Part shown: positions 1 through 8,754 of the stretch, piece by piece
Layout: each line of letters begins with the position of its first letter
Numbering within the stretch: the first letter of the stretch is position 1
NCBI GenBank assembly: GCA_900556515.1
Contig: USPH01000033.1
Span: 1-9,336, forward strand
DNA from: an uncultured Collinsella sp.
Lineage (GTDB): Bacteria > Actinomycetota > Coriobacteriia > Coriobacteriales > Coriobacteriaceae
DNA length: 9,336 nt
Direction: 5' to 3'
Translations under genes and position numbers: made by a program
The notes under the pieces: generated by a model
Told to the model about the DNA's origin: nothing
Database searches by the model: none
Seen by the model: the letters and a program-made list of their open reading frames with translations, nothing else

Positions 1-2619
<2,619 letters not shown>

Positions 2620-2639
2620 TCATCATCGTAGTGATTCTT

Positions 2640-2655
2640 GTGCAACCGGTTGTCC
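2640..2655. promoter_or_regulatory. LacI-type operator O1
   Basis: The site reads GTGCAACCGGTTGTCC around the perfect palindrome AACCGGTT (2644-2651) with a central CpG, the hallmark of LacI/GalR-family operators. It covers the expected transcription start of ebgA, just downstream of the -10 candidate, so a bound repressor would block initiation or early elongation. It is identical to O2 over 17 bases including the preceding T. Confidence 0.85.
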
Positions 2656-2657
2656 TT

Positions 2658-2687
2658 ATCTTACGGGCGATGCAAAAAACTGTGCAA
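2658..2687 (-). promoter_or_regulatory. putative ebgA promoter
   Basis: On the minus strand, TTGCAC (2682-2687) and TAAGAT (2658-2663) are separated by 18 bases; each matches four of six consensus positions. The predicted start lies near 2651. The -35 element is the right half of operator O2 and the start lies inside O1, which makes good sense for a repressed promoter. The hexamers are weak on their own; the operator placement supports the call. Confidence 0.5.
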
Positions 2688-2697
2688 CCGGTTGTCC
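2682..2697. promoter_or_regulatory. LacI-type operator O2
   Basis: This is a second GTGCAACCGGTTGTCC copy with core AACCGGTT at 2686-2693. Its centre is 42 bp from O1, about four helical turns, so both could lie on one DNA face. It overlaps the putative ebgA -35 hexamer, where a repressor would exclude RNA polymerase. Confidence 0.85.
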
Positions 2698-2726
2698 GCT
2701 GAACGGTCGATTTGGCCGGGTTAACG

Positions 2727-2742
2727 GTGCAACCGGTTGTAC
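2727..2742. promoter_or_regulatory. LacI-type operator O3
   Basis: The third copy reads GTGCAACCGGTTGTAC, core 2731-2738, with its centre 45 bp from O2. It is the most symmetric of the three (seven of eight half-site positions). All three share the same 14 bases GTGCAACCGGTTGT in the same orientation. It lies upstream of the putative ebgA promoter and may serve cooperative binding or looping. Confidence 0.82.
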
Positions 2743-2866
2743 AATCGCAACACTTATGTCACCCTGAGTATCGAAACTCAGCACAAGACATCGTTCTTAA
2801 GCTCGTAGGCAACCTCCACGCCCGCTGATATCTCACCCACACGAGACGTATTCGATTTCGGCTTGG

Positions 2867-2897
2867 TTGCAAAACGACACCGGTCACCGGATATCAT
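2867..2897 (+). promoter_or_regulatory. possible promoter of the LacI-type regulator
   Basis: TTGCAA (2867-2872) and TATCAT (2892-2897) are 19 bases apart, a longer spacer than usual, in the direction of the regulator gene. Between them lies the perfect inverted repeat CCGGT-C-ACCGG (2880-2890), a possible binding site. A second -10-like sequence, TATAGT (2917-2922), has no good -35 partner. None of the three LacI-type operators overlaps this region. The rest of 2743-2983 holds only a short 6-bp inverted repeat (2764-2781) and no credible gene. Confidence 0.25.
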
Positions 2898-2983
2898 GAA
2901 CGCTGTTCAGGCGCACTATAGTAAGCTGTATCCGCACTAGCCCGTATCAGTGACAACATCGACCGCATTTTCCAGGAGACGCC

Positions 2984-4000
2984 ATGACCCAACCAGTTCG
3001 CACCGCACCTACGCTTGCCGAGGTTGCCGCAGCTGCCGGCGTGTCGCGCTCCACGGCATCGCGCGCCCTCAACGATTCGCCCCGCATTAGCGAGGAAACC
3101 AAAAAGCGCGTCCGCGCGGCGGCCAAGGAAGTCAATTTTGTCCCCAACGCTCGTGGCCGAGCGCTCGCTGTCGGGCGCACGGAAATCATCGCCGTGCTCG
3201 TGACCGAGCCTCTGAGTGAACTCTTCAGCGACCCCACCTATAGCGAGTTTTTGAGCGGCATTACCGAGGAACTGTCGGAGTCGTCCTATCTGCCCGTTAT
3301 CTTGCAGGCGTCTTCTACGCATGAGCGCAACCGCGCACGCGAGCACTTTGAGCGCCGCTCGTTCGACGCCGTGATCGACGTCTCTCCCTACAAAGGCAGC
3401 GAGCTGCTCGAGGTGCTGCGCGAGCTGGGCGTACCCACCGTGTTGTGCGGCCAGCTCGAGGGCCACCCCTATCGCGATGTGTTTTCGACGGTCTACTCTG
3501 ACGACGAAGAGGGCGGACATTTTGCGGCACTCGCCATGAAGGATCGCGGGCGCAAAGATATCGTCGCCGTGTTGGGACCGCAAGACAACCCCGCTGTTGC
3601 CGACCGCCTGCGCGGCTACCGCGCCGTCTTGGGCGAAGACCTCCCAGACGCAAACGTTATCTATACCGGCTGGAACAGCGGAGACGGCTATCAGGCCATG
3701 CACCTGATTCTCGCGCGCAAGATTGCTTTCGATGGCGTGCTCTGCGGATCGGACCGTATCGCGGCTGGCGTCATCACCGCACTCAACGAGGCAGGCCTAT
3801 CCGTTCCTGCGGACGTTTCTGTCGTCGGCTTCGACGATCACGAGATTGCGACGCGCTGCGTCCCCGCGCTCACGACCGTCCGCCAGCCCCTGCGCGAAGA
3901 AGGCCACATGGCCGCCAACATTGCGCTCGACATGATCAAGGGTGCCGAGCCTACCACCTCCGTGATGCACATGCAGCTGATCCAGAGAGACTCGCTATAA
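2984..4000 (+). CDS. LacI-family transcriptional regulator
   Basis: This is a sugar-responsive DNA-binding repressor of 338 residues, the usual size for the family. The N-terminal helix-turn-helix spans about residues 10-31 (TLAEVAAAAGVSRSTASRAL), followed by a hinge helix PNARGRAL (54-61). Its Leu61 aligns with the hinge leucine that LacI and PurR insert at the central CpG of the operator, matching the AACCGGTT sites nearby. A periplasmic-binding-protein-like effector domain fills about 66-330 and includes the family signature VVGFDDHEIATRCVPALTTVRQP. The start is supported by AGGAG (2974-2978), 5 bases before ATG. It is divergent from ebgA, with the operators between them on the ebgA side, so it most likely represses ebgA and is released by a galactoside or a derivative. 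The effector cannot be read from sequence, and autoregulation is not evident. Confidence 0.93.
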   Translation: MTQPVRTAPTLAEVAAAAGVSRSTASRALNDSPRISEETKKRVRAAAKEVNFVPNARGRALAVGRTEIIAVLVTEPLSELFSDPTYSEFLSGITEELSESSYLPVILQASSTHERNRAREHFERRSFDAVIDVSPYKGSELLEVLRELGVPTVLCGQLEGHPYRDVFSTVYSDDEEGGHFAALAMKDRGRKDIVAVLGPQDNPAVADRLRGYRAVLGEDLPDANVIYTGWNSGDGYQAMHLILARKIAFDGVLCGSDRIAAGVITALNEAGLSVPADVSVVGFDDHEIATRCVPALTTVRQPLREEGHMAANIALDMIKGAEPTTSVMHMQLIQRDSL

Positions 4001-4006
4001 GAAACT

Positions 4007-4058
4007 GGGGCAGGCTTTCTGCCAGACAGTTGTTGCGGAAAGCCTGCCCCATTATTTT
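4007..4058 (+). terminator. terminator after the LacI-type regulator
   Basis: A perfect 13-bp stem, GGGGCAGGCTTTC (4007-4019) with GAAAGCCTGCCCC (4038-4050), has an 18-base loop and is followed by ATTATTTT. It begins 6 bases after the regulator stop codon. The T-run is imperfect and the loop long for a terminator, but position and stem strength fit. Confidence 0.75.
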
Positions 4059-4068
4059 GCCGAATTCT

Positions 4069-4113
4069 GGGTCGCGCTTTCCCAGAGGACCCCCCTTTGG
4101 GAAAGCGCGACCC
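4069..4113. repeat. perfect 16-bp inverted repeat, function unknown
   Basis: GGGTCGCGCTTTCCCA (4069-4084) pairs perfectly with 4098-4113 across a 13-base C-rich loop. No T-run follows on either strand, so it is a poor intrinsic terminator. It lies between the terminators of two convergent genes and shares the CTTTC/GAAAG stem style of the hairpin before it. A smaller inverted repeat, CCGGG/CCCGG (4130-4134 and 4144-4148), follows. It may be a dispersed intergenic palindrome of this genome. Confidence 0.7.
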
Positions 4114-4185
4114 CTTCTGGACGCAGATTCCGGGTTGTAGTTTCCCGGCGCACGACGGCAAGCCTCCAAACCATGACGTCACGAC

Positions 4186-4222
4186 ATAAAAAACGAGGGA
4201 AGGCACGCGTCCTTCCCTCGTT
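4186..4222 (-). terminator. terminator after aspS
   Basis: Read on the minus strand, AACGAGGGAAGG (4211-4222) pairs perfectly with CCTTCCCTCGTT (4192-4203) across a 7-base loop, and the transcript continues into a run of six T (4188-4193). It lies 23 bases past the aspS stop codon and is a classic intrinsic terminator. Confidence 0.88.
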
Positions 4223-4245
4223 ACGGGCAATATGTAGCCGCTTGC

Positions 4246-6033
4246 CTACATCAGGCGCAGGCTGACGTCCTTGAGCTGGGCGCCGCTAACGGCACTCGGG
4301 GCGCCCGACATGAGGTCGGAGCCGCTGGCCGTCTTGGGGAACGCCATGACGTCACGGATGGAGTCGGAACCGGTGAGCAGCATGCACACGCGGTCCAGGC
4401 CCAGAGCGAAACCGCCCATCGGGGGCGCACCAAACTTGAGTGCCTCCATGAGGAAGCCGAACTGAGACTCGGCACGCTCCTCGGTAAAGCCCAGGAGCTT
4501 GAGCATGGACATCTGCATCTCGGCGTTGTGGATACGCATACCGCCGCCGCCGGCCTCAAAGCCGTCCATGACAAAGTCGTAGGTGCACGAACCGGCTGCC
4601 AGCGGATCGGCCTCGATCTTGGCGATGTCGGTCTCGGTCGGCAGAGTGAAGGGCTGGTGCTCGGCAGCGTAAGCCTTGCGGTCCTCATCCCAGTGGAACA
4701 GCGGGAAGTTGACGACCCACAGGAAGTCGTGGCCCTCGCGCTTGATCTCGAGGGCGTTGGCCATGTGCGAACGCATACCGCCCAGGATCTCGTCAGAGAG
4801 CAGGCGCGGGCCGGCGGCGAACATCACAAGGTCGCCGGGCTCGACGTCCATGCGCTCGCGCAGAGCGGCCATCTCCTCGTCCGAGAAGAACTTGACGATG
4901 GGGCTGTTGATGGAGCCGTCCTCGCGGAAGGCGATCCATGCCAGGCCCTTGGCGCCAAACGTGGAGGCCACGCCGGCGAGCTTATCGATCTTGGCACGTG
5001 CCCAGGCACCGGCGCCCTTGGCGTTGATGGCCTTGACGACAGAGCCCTCCTCGTTTGCGGCGGTCGCAAAGACCTTGAACTTGGAGTTGGCGAAGATGTC
5101 GGTCAGGTCGACCAGGTGCATGCCATAGCGGGTATCGGGCTTGTCGGAGCCATAGGTGTCCATGGCATCCCAGTAGTTCATGCGACGCAGCGGCGTGGGC
5201 ATCTCGACGCCCATGCGGCCGAAGGCATCGGACAGGACTTCTTCGAGCGCGCTCATGACATCGTTCTGGTCCACGAAGGACATCTCGATATCGACCTGGG
5301 TGAACTCGGGCTGACGGTCGGCACGCAGGTCCTCGTCGCGGAAGCACTTGGCAACCTGGTAGTAGCGCTCGACGCCACCGACCATAAGCAGCTGCTTCAG
5401 GAGCTGCGGGGACTGCGGCAGGGCGTAGAAGTTACCCGGCTGGATACGGCTGGGAACGATGAAGTCGCGAGCGCCCTCGGGCGTGGACTTAAACAGGGAG
5501 GGCGTCTCGACCTCCATGAACTCACGGTTGTGCAGCGCCTCGCGAATGGCAAAGGTGAAGTCGGAGCGCAGCTTGAGGTTGGCCATCATCTCGGGACGGC
5601 GGAGGTCCAGATAGCGATAGCGCAGACGGGTGTCCTCGCTGGTCTCGATGCCGTCCTCGATCTGGAAAGGCGGGGTGACAGACGTGTTGAGCACCTCGGC
5701 GTGGTCGGTCAGGACCTCGATCTCGCCGGTCGCGAGCTTGGTGTTGGTGGTCTCCTCGCCACGAGCGCGCACGACGCCGTGGATCTTGATGGGCCACTCG
5801 GGACGCATGGTCTCGGCGATCTTAAAGGCGTCGCCGTCAGAGTGCTCGGGGTCGAAGGTGAGCTGCGTGATGCCCTCGCGGTCGCGAAGGTCGCAGAAGA
5901 TAAGGCCGCCGTGGTCGCGGCGACGGCTCACCCAACCGGTGAGGGTGACCTCTTCGCCCACGTTCTCGAAGCGAAGCTCGCCGCAGGTACGGGTGTGCAT
6001 GGAATGCTCATCGATGGGACGGGTCTGGCTCAT
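4246..6033 (-). CDS. aspS: aspartyl-tRNA synthetase
   Basis: This cytoplasmic class II synthetase charges tRNA-Asp with aspartate using ATP. The 595-residue length is typical for the bacterial form. An OB-fold anticodon-binding domain (about 17-115, WVSRRRDHGGLIFCDLRDREG) leads into the catalytic core: motif 1 around FMEVETPSLFKSTPEGARDF (about 171-190), motif 2 FRDEDLRADRQPEFTQVD (about 232-250), and motif 3 GGFALGLDRVCMLL (about 538-551). A GAD insertion domain lies between motifs 2 and 3 (about 300-430). His41 occupies the position linked to non-discriminating enzymes, which also charge tRNA-Asn. The start is chosen from AAAGGAGG (6043-6050), well spaced from ATG; Met12 is a weaker alternative. 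The gene is convergent with the LacI-type regulator, divergent from serB, and transcribed alone. Confidence 0.98.
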   Translation of the reverse strand: MSQTRPIDEHSMHTRTCGELRFENVGEEVTLTGWVSRRRDHGGLIFCDLRDREGITQLTFDPEHSDGDAFKIAETMRPEWPIKIHGVVRARGEETTNTKLATGEIEVLTDHAEVLNTSVTPPFQIEDGIETSEDTRLRYRYLDLRRPEMMANLKLRSDFTFAIREALHNREFMEVETPSLFKSTPEGARDFIVPSRIQPGNFYALPQSPQLLKQLLMVGGVERYYQVAKCFRDEDLRADRQPEFTQVDIEMSFVDQNDVMSALEEVLSDAFGRMGVEMPTPLRRMNYWDAMDTYGSDKPDTRYGMHLVDLTDIFANSKFKVFATAANEEGSVVKAINAKGAGAWARAKIDKLAGVASTFGAKGLAWIAFREDGSINSPIVKFFSDEEMAALRERMDVEPGDLVMFAAGPRLLSDEILGGMRSHMANALEIKREGHDFLWVVNFPLFHWDEDRKAYAAEHQPFTLPTETDIAKIEADPLAAGSCTYDFVMDGFEAGGGGMRIHNAEMQMSMLKLLGFTEERAESQFGFLMEALKFGAPPMGGFALGLDRVCMLLTGSDSIRDVMAFPKTASGSDLMSGAPSAVSGAQLKDVSLRLM

Positions 6034-6054
6034 ACCAGTGATCCTCCTTTATGG

Positions 6055-6096
6055 ATCTGTGCCGCCCCGTGTCGTTCCGGGCGGCGTCGTACAGAT
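6055..6096 (-). promoter_or_regulatory. hairpin in the aspS leader
   Basis: On the minus strand ATCTGT (6091-6096) and GCCGCCC (6079-6085) pair with GGGCGGC (6061-6067) and ACAGAT (6055-6060). This gives a 13-bp stem with a 5-base bulge on one side and an 11-base loop. It ends only 4 bases before the aspS Shine-Dalgarno sequence. I see no T-box sequence and no T-run, so it would more likely affect translation or mRNA stability than termination. Confidence 0.5.
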
Positions 6097-6138
6097 TTGC
6101 CCAGCCTGCGTAAACCGCGCAGCCAGACATGGCGTTCT

Positions 6139-6144
6139 ATCTTA
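6139..6144 (-). promoter_or_regulatory. possible aspS -10 element
   Basis: TAAGAT on the minus strand, in the context GCGATAAGATAG, is the same hexamer proposed for ebgA. It would place the start near 6132 and the hairpin inside the leader. No good -35 hexamer lies 16-18 bases upstream, so this is tentative. Confidence 0.3.
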
Positions 6145-6289
6145 TCGCACCCGCGTCGATGTGCCGCGAAAAAGTAGCTCTTGTCCAAAGACTTGACGGA
6201 GACGAAACAATTGACGCGGCCTGGCCGTCGCCAAGGCGCGCCGCGTGCGACAATGTGCCCCAACACAACTGCGCTCGGAAAGGCCCGTC

Positions 6290-6925
6290 ATGACCGCACG
6301 CCTCATCGTTATGGATATCGACTCCACGCTCATCAACCAGGAGGTCATCGACCTGTTGGGCGAGGAAGCCGGCGTAGGCGAGCAAGTTGCGCAGATCACC
6401 GAGCGCGCCATGCGCGGCGAACTGGACTTTAAGCAGGCGCTCGAGGAGCGCGTGGGGCTGCTTGCCGGCTTGGACGAGAGTGTGTTCGAGCGCACCTTTG
6501 AGCGTGTGACGTTTACCCCCGGCGCGCTGGAGCTTGTGCGCTCGGCGCACAGCAAGGGCTGGAAGGTCGGCGTGGTAAGCGGAGGCTTCCACGAGGTCGC
6601 TGACAAGATCGTGGCTGCCGCGGGTATCGACTTTTGCCTGGCCAACCGTCTGGAGGTCGTAGACGGCAAGCTCACGGGTAAGCTGGCGGCAGACATCGTG
6701 ACCAAGGAATCCAAGCTCATCCAGCTGCTGGACTGGGCGGTTGAGTGCGGTGTCGATATGGCCCATACCGTGGCAATCGGCGACGGCGCCAACGACATCC
6801 CCATGATTCAGGCCGCGGGCACGGGCATCGCGTTTTGTGCCAAGCCCAAGACGCGCGAAGCCGCCCCGTTTGCCATCGACGAACGCAACCTGATGCTCGC
6901 CATGGACATCATCCTGCGTGACTAG
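6290..6925 (+). CDS. serB: phosphoserine phosphatase
   Basis: The enzyme removes phosphate from O-phosphoserine, the last step of serine synthesis, in the cytoplasm. The 211-residue protein is a HAD-superfamily hydrolase. Motif I DIDST holds the nucleophile Asp9 and the acid/base Asp11. Motif II is VVSGGF with Ser97. The C-terminal metal-binding motif is GDGANDIPM with Asp165 and Asp169. The cap helices between motifs I and II (EVIDLLGEEAGVGEQVAQIT, MRGELDF) fit SerB. It lacks the N-terminal domain that makes E. coli SerB about 322 residues. The ATG at 6290 is preferred over an upstream in-frame start because GGAAAGG (6277-6283) lies 6 bases before it and MTARLIVMDIDST is a normal HAD beginning. 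No terminator is evident before larB. A related small-molecule HAD phosphatase remains possible. Confidence 0.9.
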   Translation: MTARLIVMDIDSTLINQEVIDLLGEEAGVGEQVAQITERAMRGELDFKQALEERVGLLAGLDESVFERTFERVTFTPGALELVRSAHSKGWKVGVVSGGFHEVADKIVAAAGIDFCLANRLEVVDGKLTGKLAADIVTKESKLIQLLDWAVECGVDMAHTVAIGDGANDIPMIQAAGTGIAFCAKPKTREAAPFAIDERNLMLAMDIILRD

Positions 6926-6963
6926 TCGATCCGTCTAACAGCAGAATCAATTCCTCTATGTCT

Positions 6964-6999
6964 AGTTTCCGAACAATTTTATCTTAATGTTCGGAAACT
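6964..6999. promoter_or_regulatory. perfect 12-bp inverted repeat before larB
   Basis: AGTTTCCGAACA (6964-6975) and TGTTCGGAAACT (6988-6999) are perfect inverted repeats around a 12-base AT-rich centre. Each arm also contains a small TTC-N-GAA palindrome. The right arm overlaps the putative larB -35. No T-run follows on either strand, so I favour an operator, possibly for the TetR-type protein at the end of the operon, over a serB terminator. Confidence 0.6.
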
Positions 7000-7018
7000 T
7001 GCCCTTGAGTGCTAGACT
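6990..7018 (+). promoter_or_regulatory. putative larB promoter
   Basis: TTCGGA (6990-6995) and TAGACT (7013-7018) are 17 bases apart, and TGC just before the -10 makes it an extended -10 promoter. Transcription would start near 7025, giving a short leader to the ATG at 7042. The -35 matches consensus weakly, which suits an extended -10 promoter. Confidence 0.4.
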
Positions 7019-7041
7019 TTGCACCGTCGAAGGGAACTTAT

Positions 7042-7824
7042 ATGGATAAGCGAGATCTTGAGCAATTGCTGAGCGATGTTGCCGACGGAGCAGTTGCCCC
7101 GGCAGTCGCCCTCACGCGCCTCCAGACGGCGCCAACCGCCGATCTGGGTTTTGCGCAGCTCGATCTTTCGCGCGGGGTGCGCCAGGGAGCCGGCGAGGTT
7201 GTCTACGGCGCCGGTAAAACCGCCGAGCAAATTGCCGCCATTATCGAAGCGCTGCGCGATGCCGGTCAGGAGCGCATCCTGGTCACGCGCCTGGACAGCG
7301 AAAAAGCAGCCCGTACCTCGGAGCTTCTCGGCAACGACATCGACCTGGGATATGCCCCGAACGCCCAGCTCGCCCTGGTGGGTGGCAAGCCCTCCCCCAC
7401 CGGTAACGGACGCGTTGTCGTCGCCTGCGCCGGCACGAGCGACCTGCCCGTCGCCGAAGAGGCGGCACTGACGGCCGAGTTCTACGGCAACGAGGTCGAC
7501 CGCCTCTACGACGTGGGTGTCGCCGGCCTGCACCGCCTGCTCGCTCATGCCGAGGAACTTGCCCAGGCGCAGGTGGTCATCGCCATCGCCGGCATGGAAG
7601 GCGCCCTGGCGAGCGTTATCGGCGGTCTGGTGAGCTGTCCGGTCATTGCCGTTCCCACCAGCGTGGGCTACGGCGCGAGCTTTGGTGGCGTAGCCGCGCT
7701 GCTCGCCATGCTCAACTCCTGCGCCAGCGGCGTTTCGGTCGTCAATATCGACAACGGCTTTGGCGCCGCCTACCAGGCAAGTCTTATCAATCATCTGAGC
7801 GCCGGCACACCTCGCGCCCGTTAA
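7042..7824 (+). CDS. larB: LarB, nickel-pincer cofactor biosynthesis
   Basis: LarB is the first enzyme of nickel-pincer nucleotide synthesis. It carboxylates the pyridine ring of nicotinic acid adenine dinucleotide at C5 and cleaves the phosphoanhydride to give the biscarboxylated mononucleotide. The protein is 260 residues. Its C-terminal half is PurE-like, with VVACAGTSDLPVAEEA, DVGVAGLHRLL, VVIAIAGMEGALASVIGGL, PVIAVPTSVGYGASFGG and the end SVVNIDNGFGAAYQAS, all typical of LarB. The ATG at 7042 is chosen because AGGGA (7031-7035) lies 6 bases upstream and MDKRDLEQLLSDVADG is a usual LarB beginning; an upstream GTG at 7009 would overlap the likely promoter. The stop codon overlaps the larC ribosome binding site, so the two genes are cotranslated. 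larA and larE are not in the window. Confidence 0.94.
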   Translation: MDKRDLEQLLSDVADGAVAPAVALTRLQTAPTADLGFAQLDLSRGVRQGAGEVVYGAGKTAEQIAAIIEALRDAGQERILVTRLDSEKAARTSELLGNDIDLGYAPNAQLALVGGKPSPTGNGRVVVACAGTSDLPVAEEAALTAEFYGNEVDRLYDVGVAGLHRLLAHAEELAQAQVVIAIAGMEGALASVIGGLVSCPVIAVPTSVGYGASFGGVAALLAMLNSCASGVSVVNIDNGFGAAYQASLINHLSAGTPRAR

Positions 7825-7834
7825 GGAGCATTTC

Positions 7835-8752
7835 ATGTCCAACCATCAGCACACGCTTATCATCGACGGCACCTCGGGCATCAGCGGCGACATGACCGTC
7901 GCGGCCCTGCTCGACCTGGGCGCCAGCGAGGAGCACCTGCGCGAAGAGCTCGCCACGCTGCCGGTCGACGGCTTTGAGATTGCCGTCACGCGTGCAAACA
8001 AGCATGGCATCGACGCCTGCGATTTCGACGTCCAGCTTGCAGAGGAGCTCGAGAACCACGATCACGATATGGCCTGGCTCTACGGCAACGAAGCAGCTGC
8101 CGAACACACGCACGAGCTTGAGCACCACCATCATGACCATAGCGAGCACGAACACGAGCACTGCCACGAGCATGACCATGAGGCCCATGGCCATGGCCAC
8201 GAGGACCACCATCACGCCCATCACCATCACCACCGTTCTTTGGCGGACGTCACTGCTATCATCGACGGCTCGCAGCTAAGCGATGGCGCCAAGCGTCGCG
8301 CCCTCGCCATTTTTTCCGTACTCGCCGCTGCCGAGGCAAAGGCTCACGGCAAAACGCCCGAGACCGTCATGTTCCACGAGGTAGGCGCCGTCGATTCCAT
8401 CGTCGACGTCTGCTCTGTCGCCATCTGCCTCGATGACCTAGGTATTGAGGACATCGTGGTCGAGTCGCTCTCCGAAGGCCACGGAACCATTCGCTGCGCC
8501 CACGGCCTTATGCCCATTCCCGTCCCCGCTGTCGTCAACCTGTGCCAGGCGGGCAATATCGCCCTCACGCCTGCACCGGTCGCTGGCGAGCTCGTGACGC
8601 CCACGGGCGCCGCCATCGTCACCGCGCTGCGCACGTCCGAGCACCTGCCGGCACGCTACCACATCGAAGCCGTCGGCTACGGCGCCGGCAAGCGCCCCTA
8701 CGAGGGTTGCTCCGGCACGCTCCGTTGTCTACTCGTTCACGTGGATGCATAG
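7835..8752 (+). CDS. larC: LarC N-terminal-type nickel insertion protein, His-rich
   Basis: LarC inserts nickel into the sulfurated pincer nucleotide in a CTP-dependent reaction. The N-terminal family domain is clear: IDGTSGISGDMTVAALLDLG (about 10-29), then after the insert LADVTAIIDGSQLSDGAKRRA, MFHEVGAVDSIVDVCSVAIC, GTIRCAHGLMPIPVPAVVNL, GELVTPTGAAIVTAL and VGYGAGKRPYEG. Residues 75-133 form a histidine-rich insert with 26 His and one Cys (24 of the His within residues 91-133), a likely nickel-binding or storage loop. The protein stops at 305 residues, just after the N-terminal domain (GTLRCLLVHVDA), although full LarC is about 400 residues. In L. plantarum the two parts, LarC1 and LarC2, are joined by programmed frameshifting, but neither alternative frame here encodes a LarC2-like domain. 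AGGAG (7824-7828) overlaps the larB stop, 6 bases before ATG. Confidence 0.92.
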   Translation: MSNHQHTLIIDGTSGISGDMTVAALLDLGASEEHLREELATLPVDGFEIAVTRANKHGIDACDFDVQLAEELENHDHDMAWLYGNEAAAEHTHELEHHHHDHSEHEHEHCHEHDHEAHGHGHEDHHHAHHHHHRSLADVTAIIDGSQLSDGAKRRALAIFSVLAAAEAKAHGKTPETVMFHEVGAVDSIVDVCSVAICLDDLGIEDIVVESLSEGHGTIRCAHGLMPIPVPAVVNLCQAGNIALTPAPVAGELVTPTGAAIVTALRTSEHLPARYHIEAVGYGAGKRPYEGCSGTLRCLLVHVDA

Positions 8753-8754
8753 CC

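Noticed and set aside
4174..4181. TGACGTCA palindrome in the convergent intergenic region.
   Set aside because: Eight bases with no linked promoter or conserved flank; chance occurrence is likely.
3838..4230. Minus-strand hypothetical proteins across the 3' end of the LacI-type gene and the convergent gap.
   Set aside because: They run through two hairpins, lack a ribosome binding site and show no domain; they are noise from the inverted repeats and the antisense of the regulator.
4528..6177. A 549-codon plus-strand open frame opposite aspS.
   Set aside because: Same codon-bias effect; the minus strand encodes a complete AspRS with all class II motifs and a strong ribosome binding site.
7007..7015. 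GAGTGCTAG before larB as half of a CIRCE (HrcA) element.
   Set aside because: The matching TTAGCACTC half is absent at the required 9-base distance upstream.
7012..7842. A 276-codon minus-strand frame opposite larB.
   Set aside because: It is antisense to a clear LarB and has no ribosome binding site or family motif that I can see.
7787..8233. A minus-strand frame encoding a Met/Val/Leu-rich protein that looks like a membrane protein.
   Set aside because: The hydrophobic stretch is the antisense of the LarC histidine codons (CAT and CAC read back as ATG and GTG).
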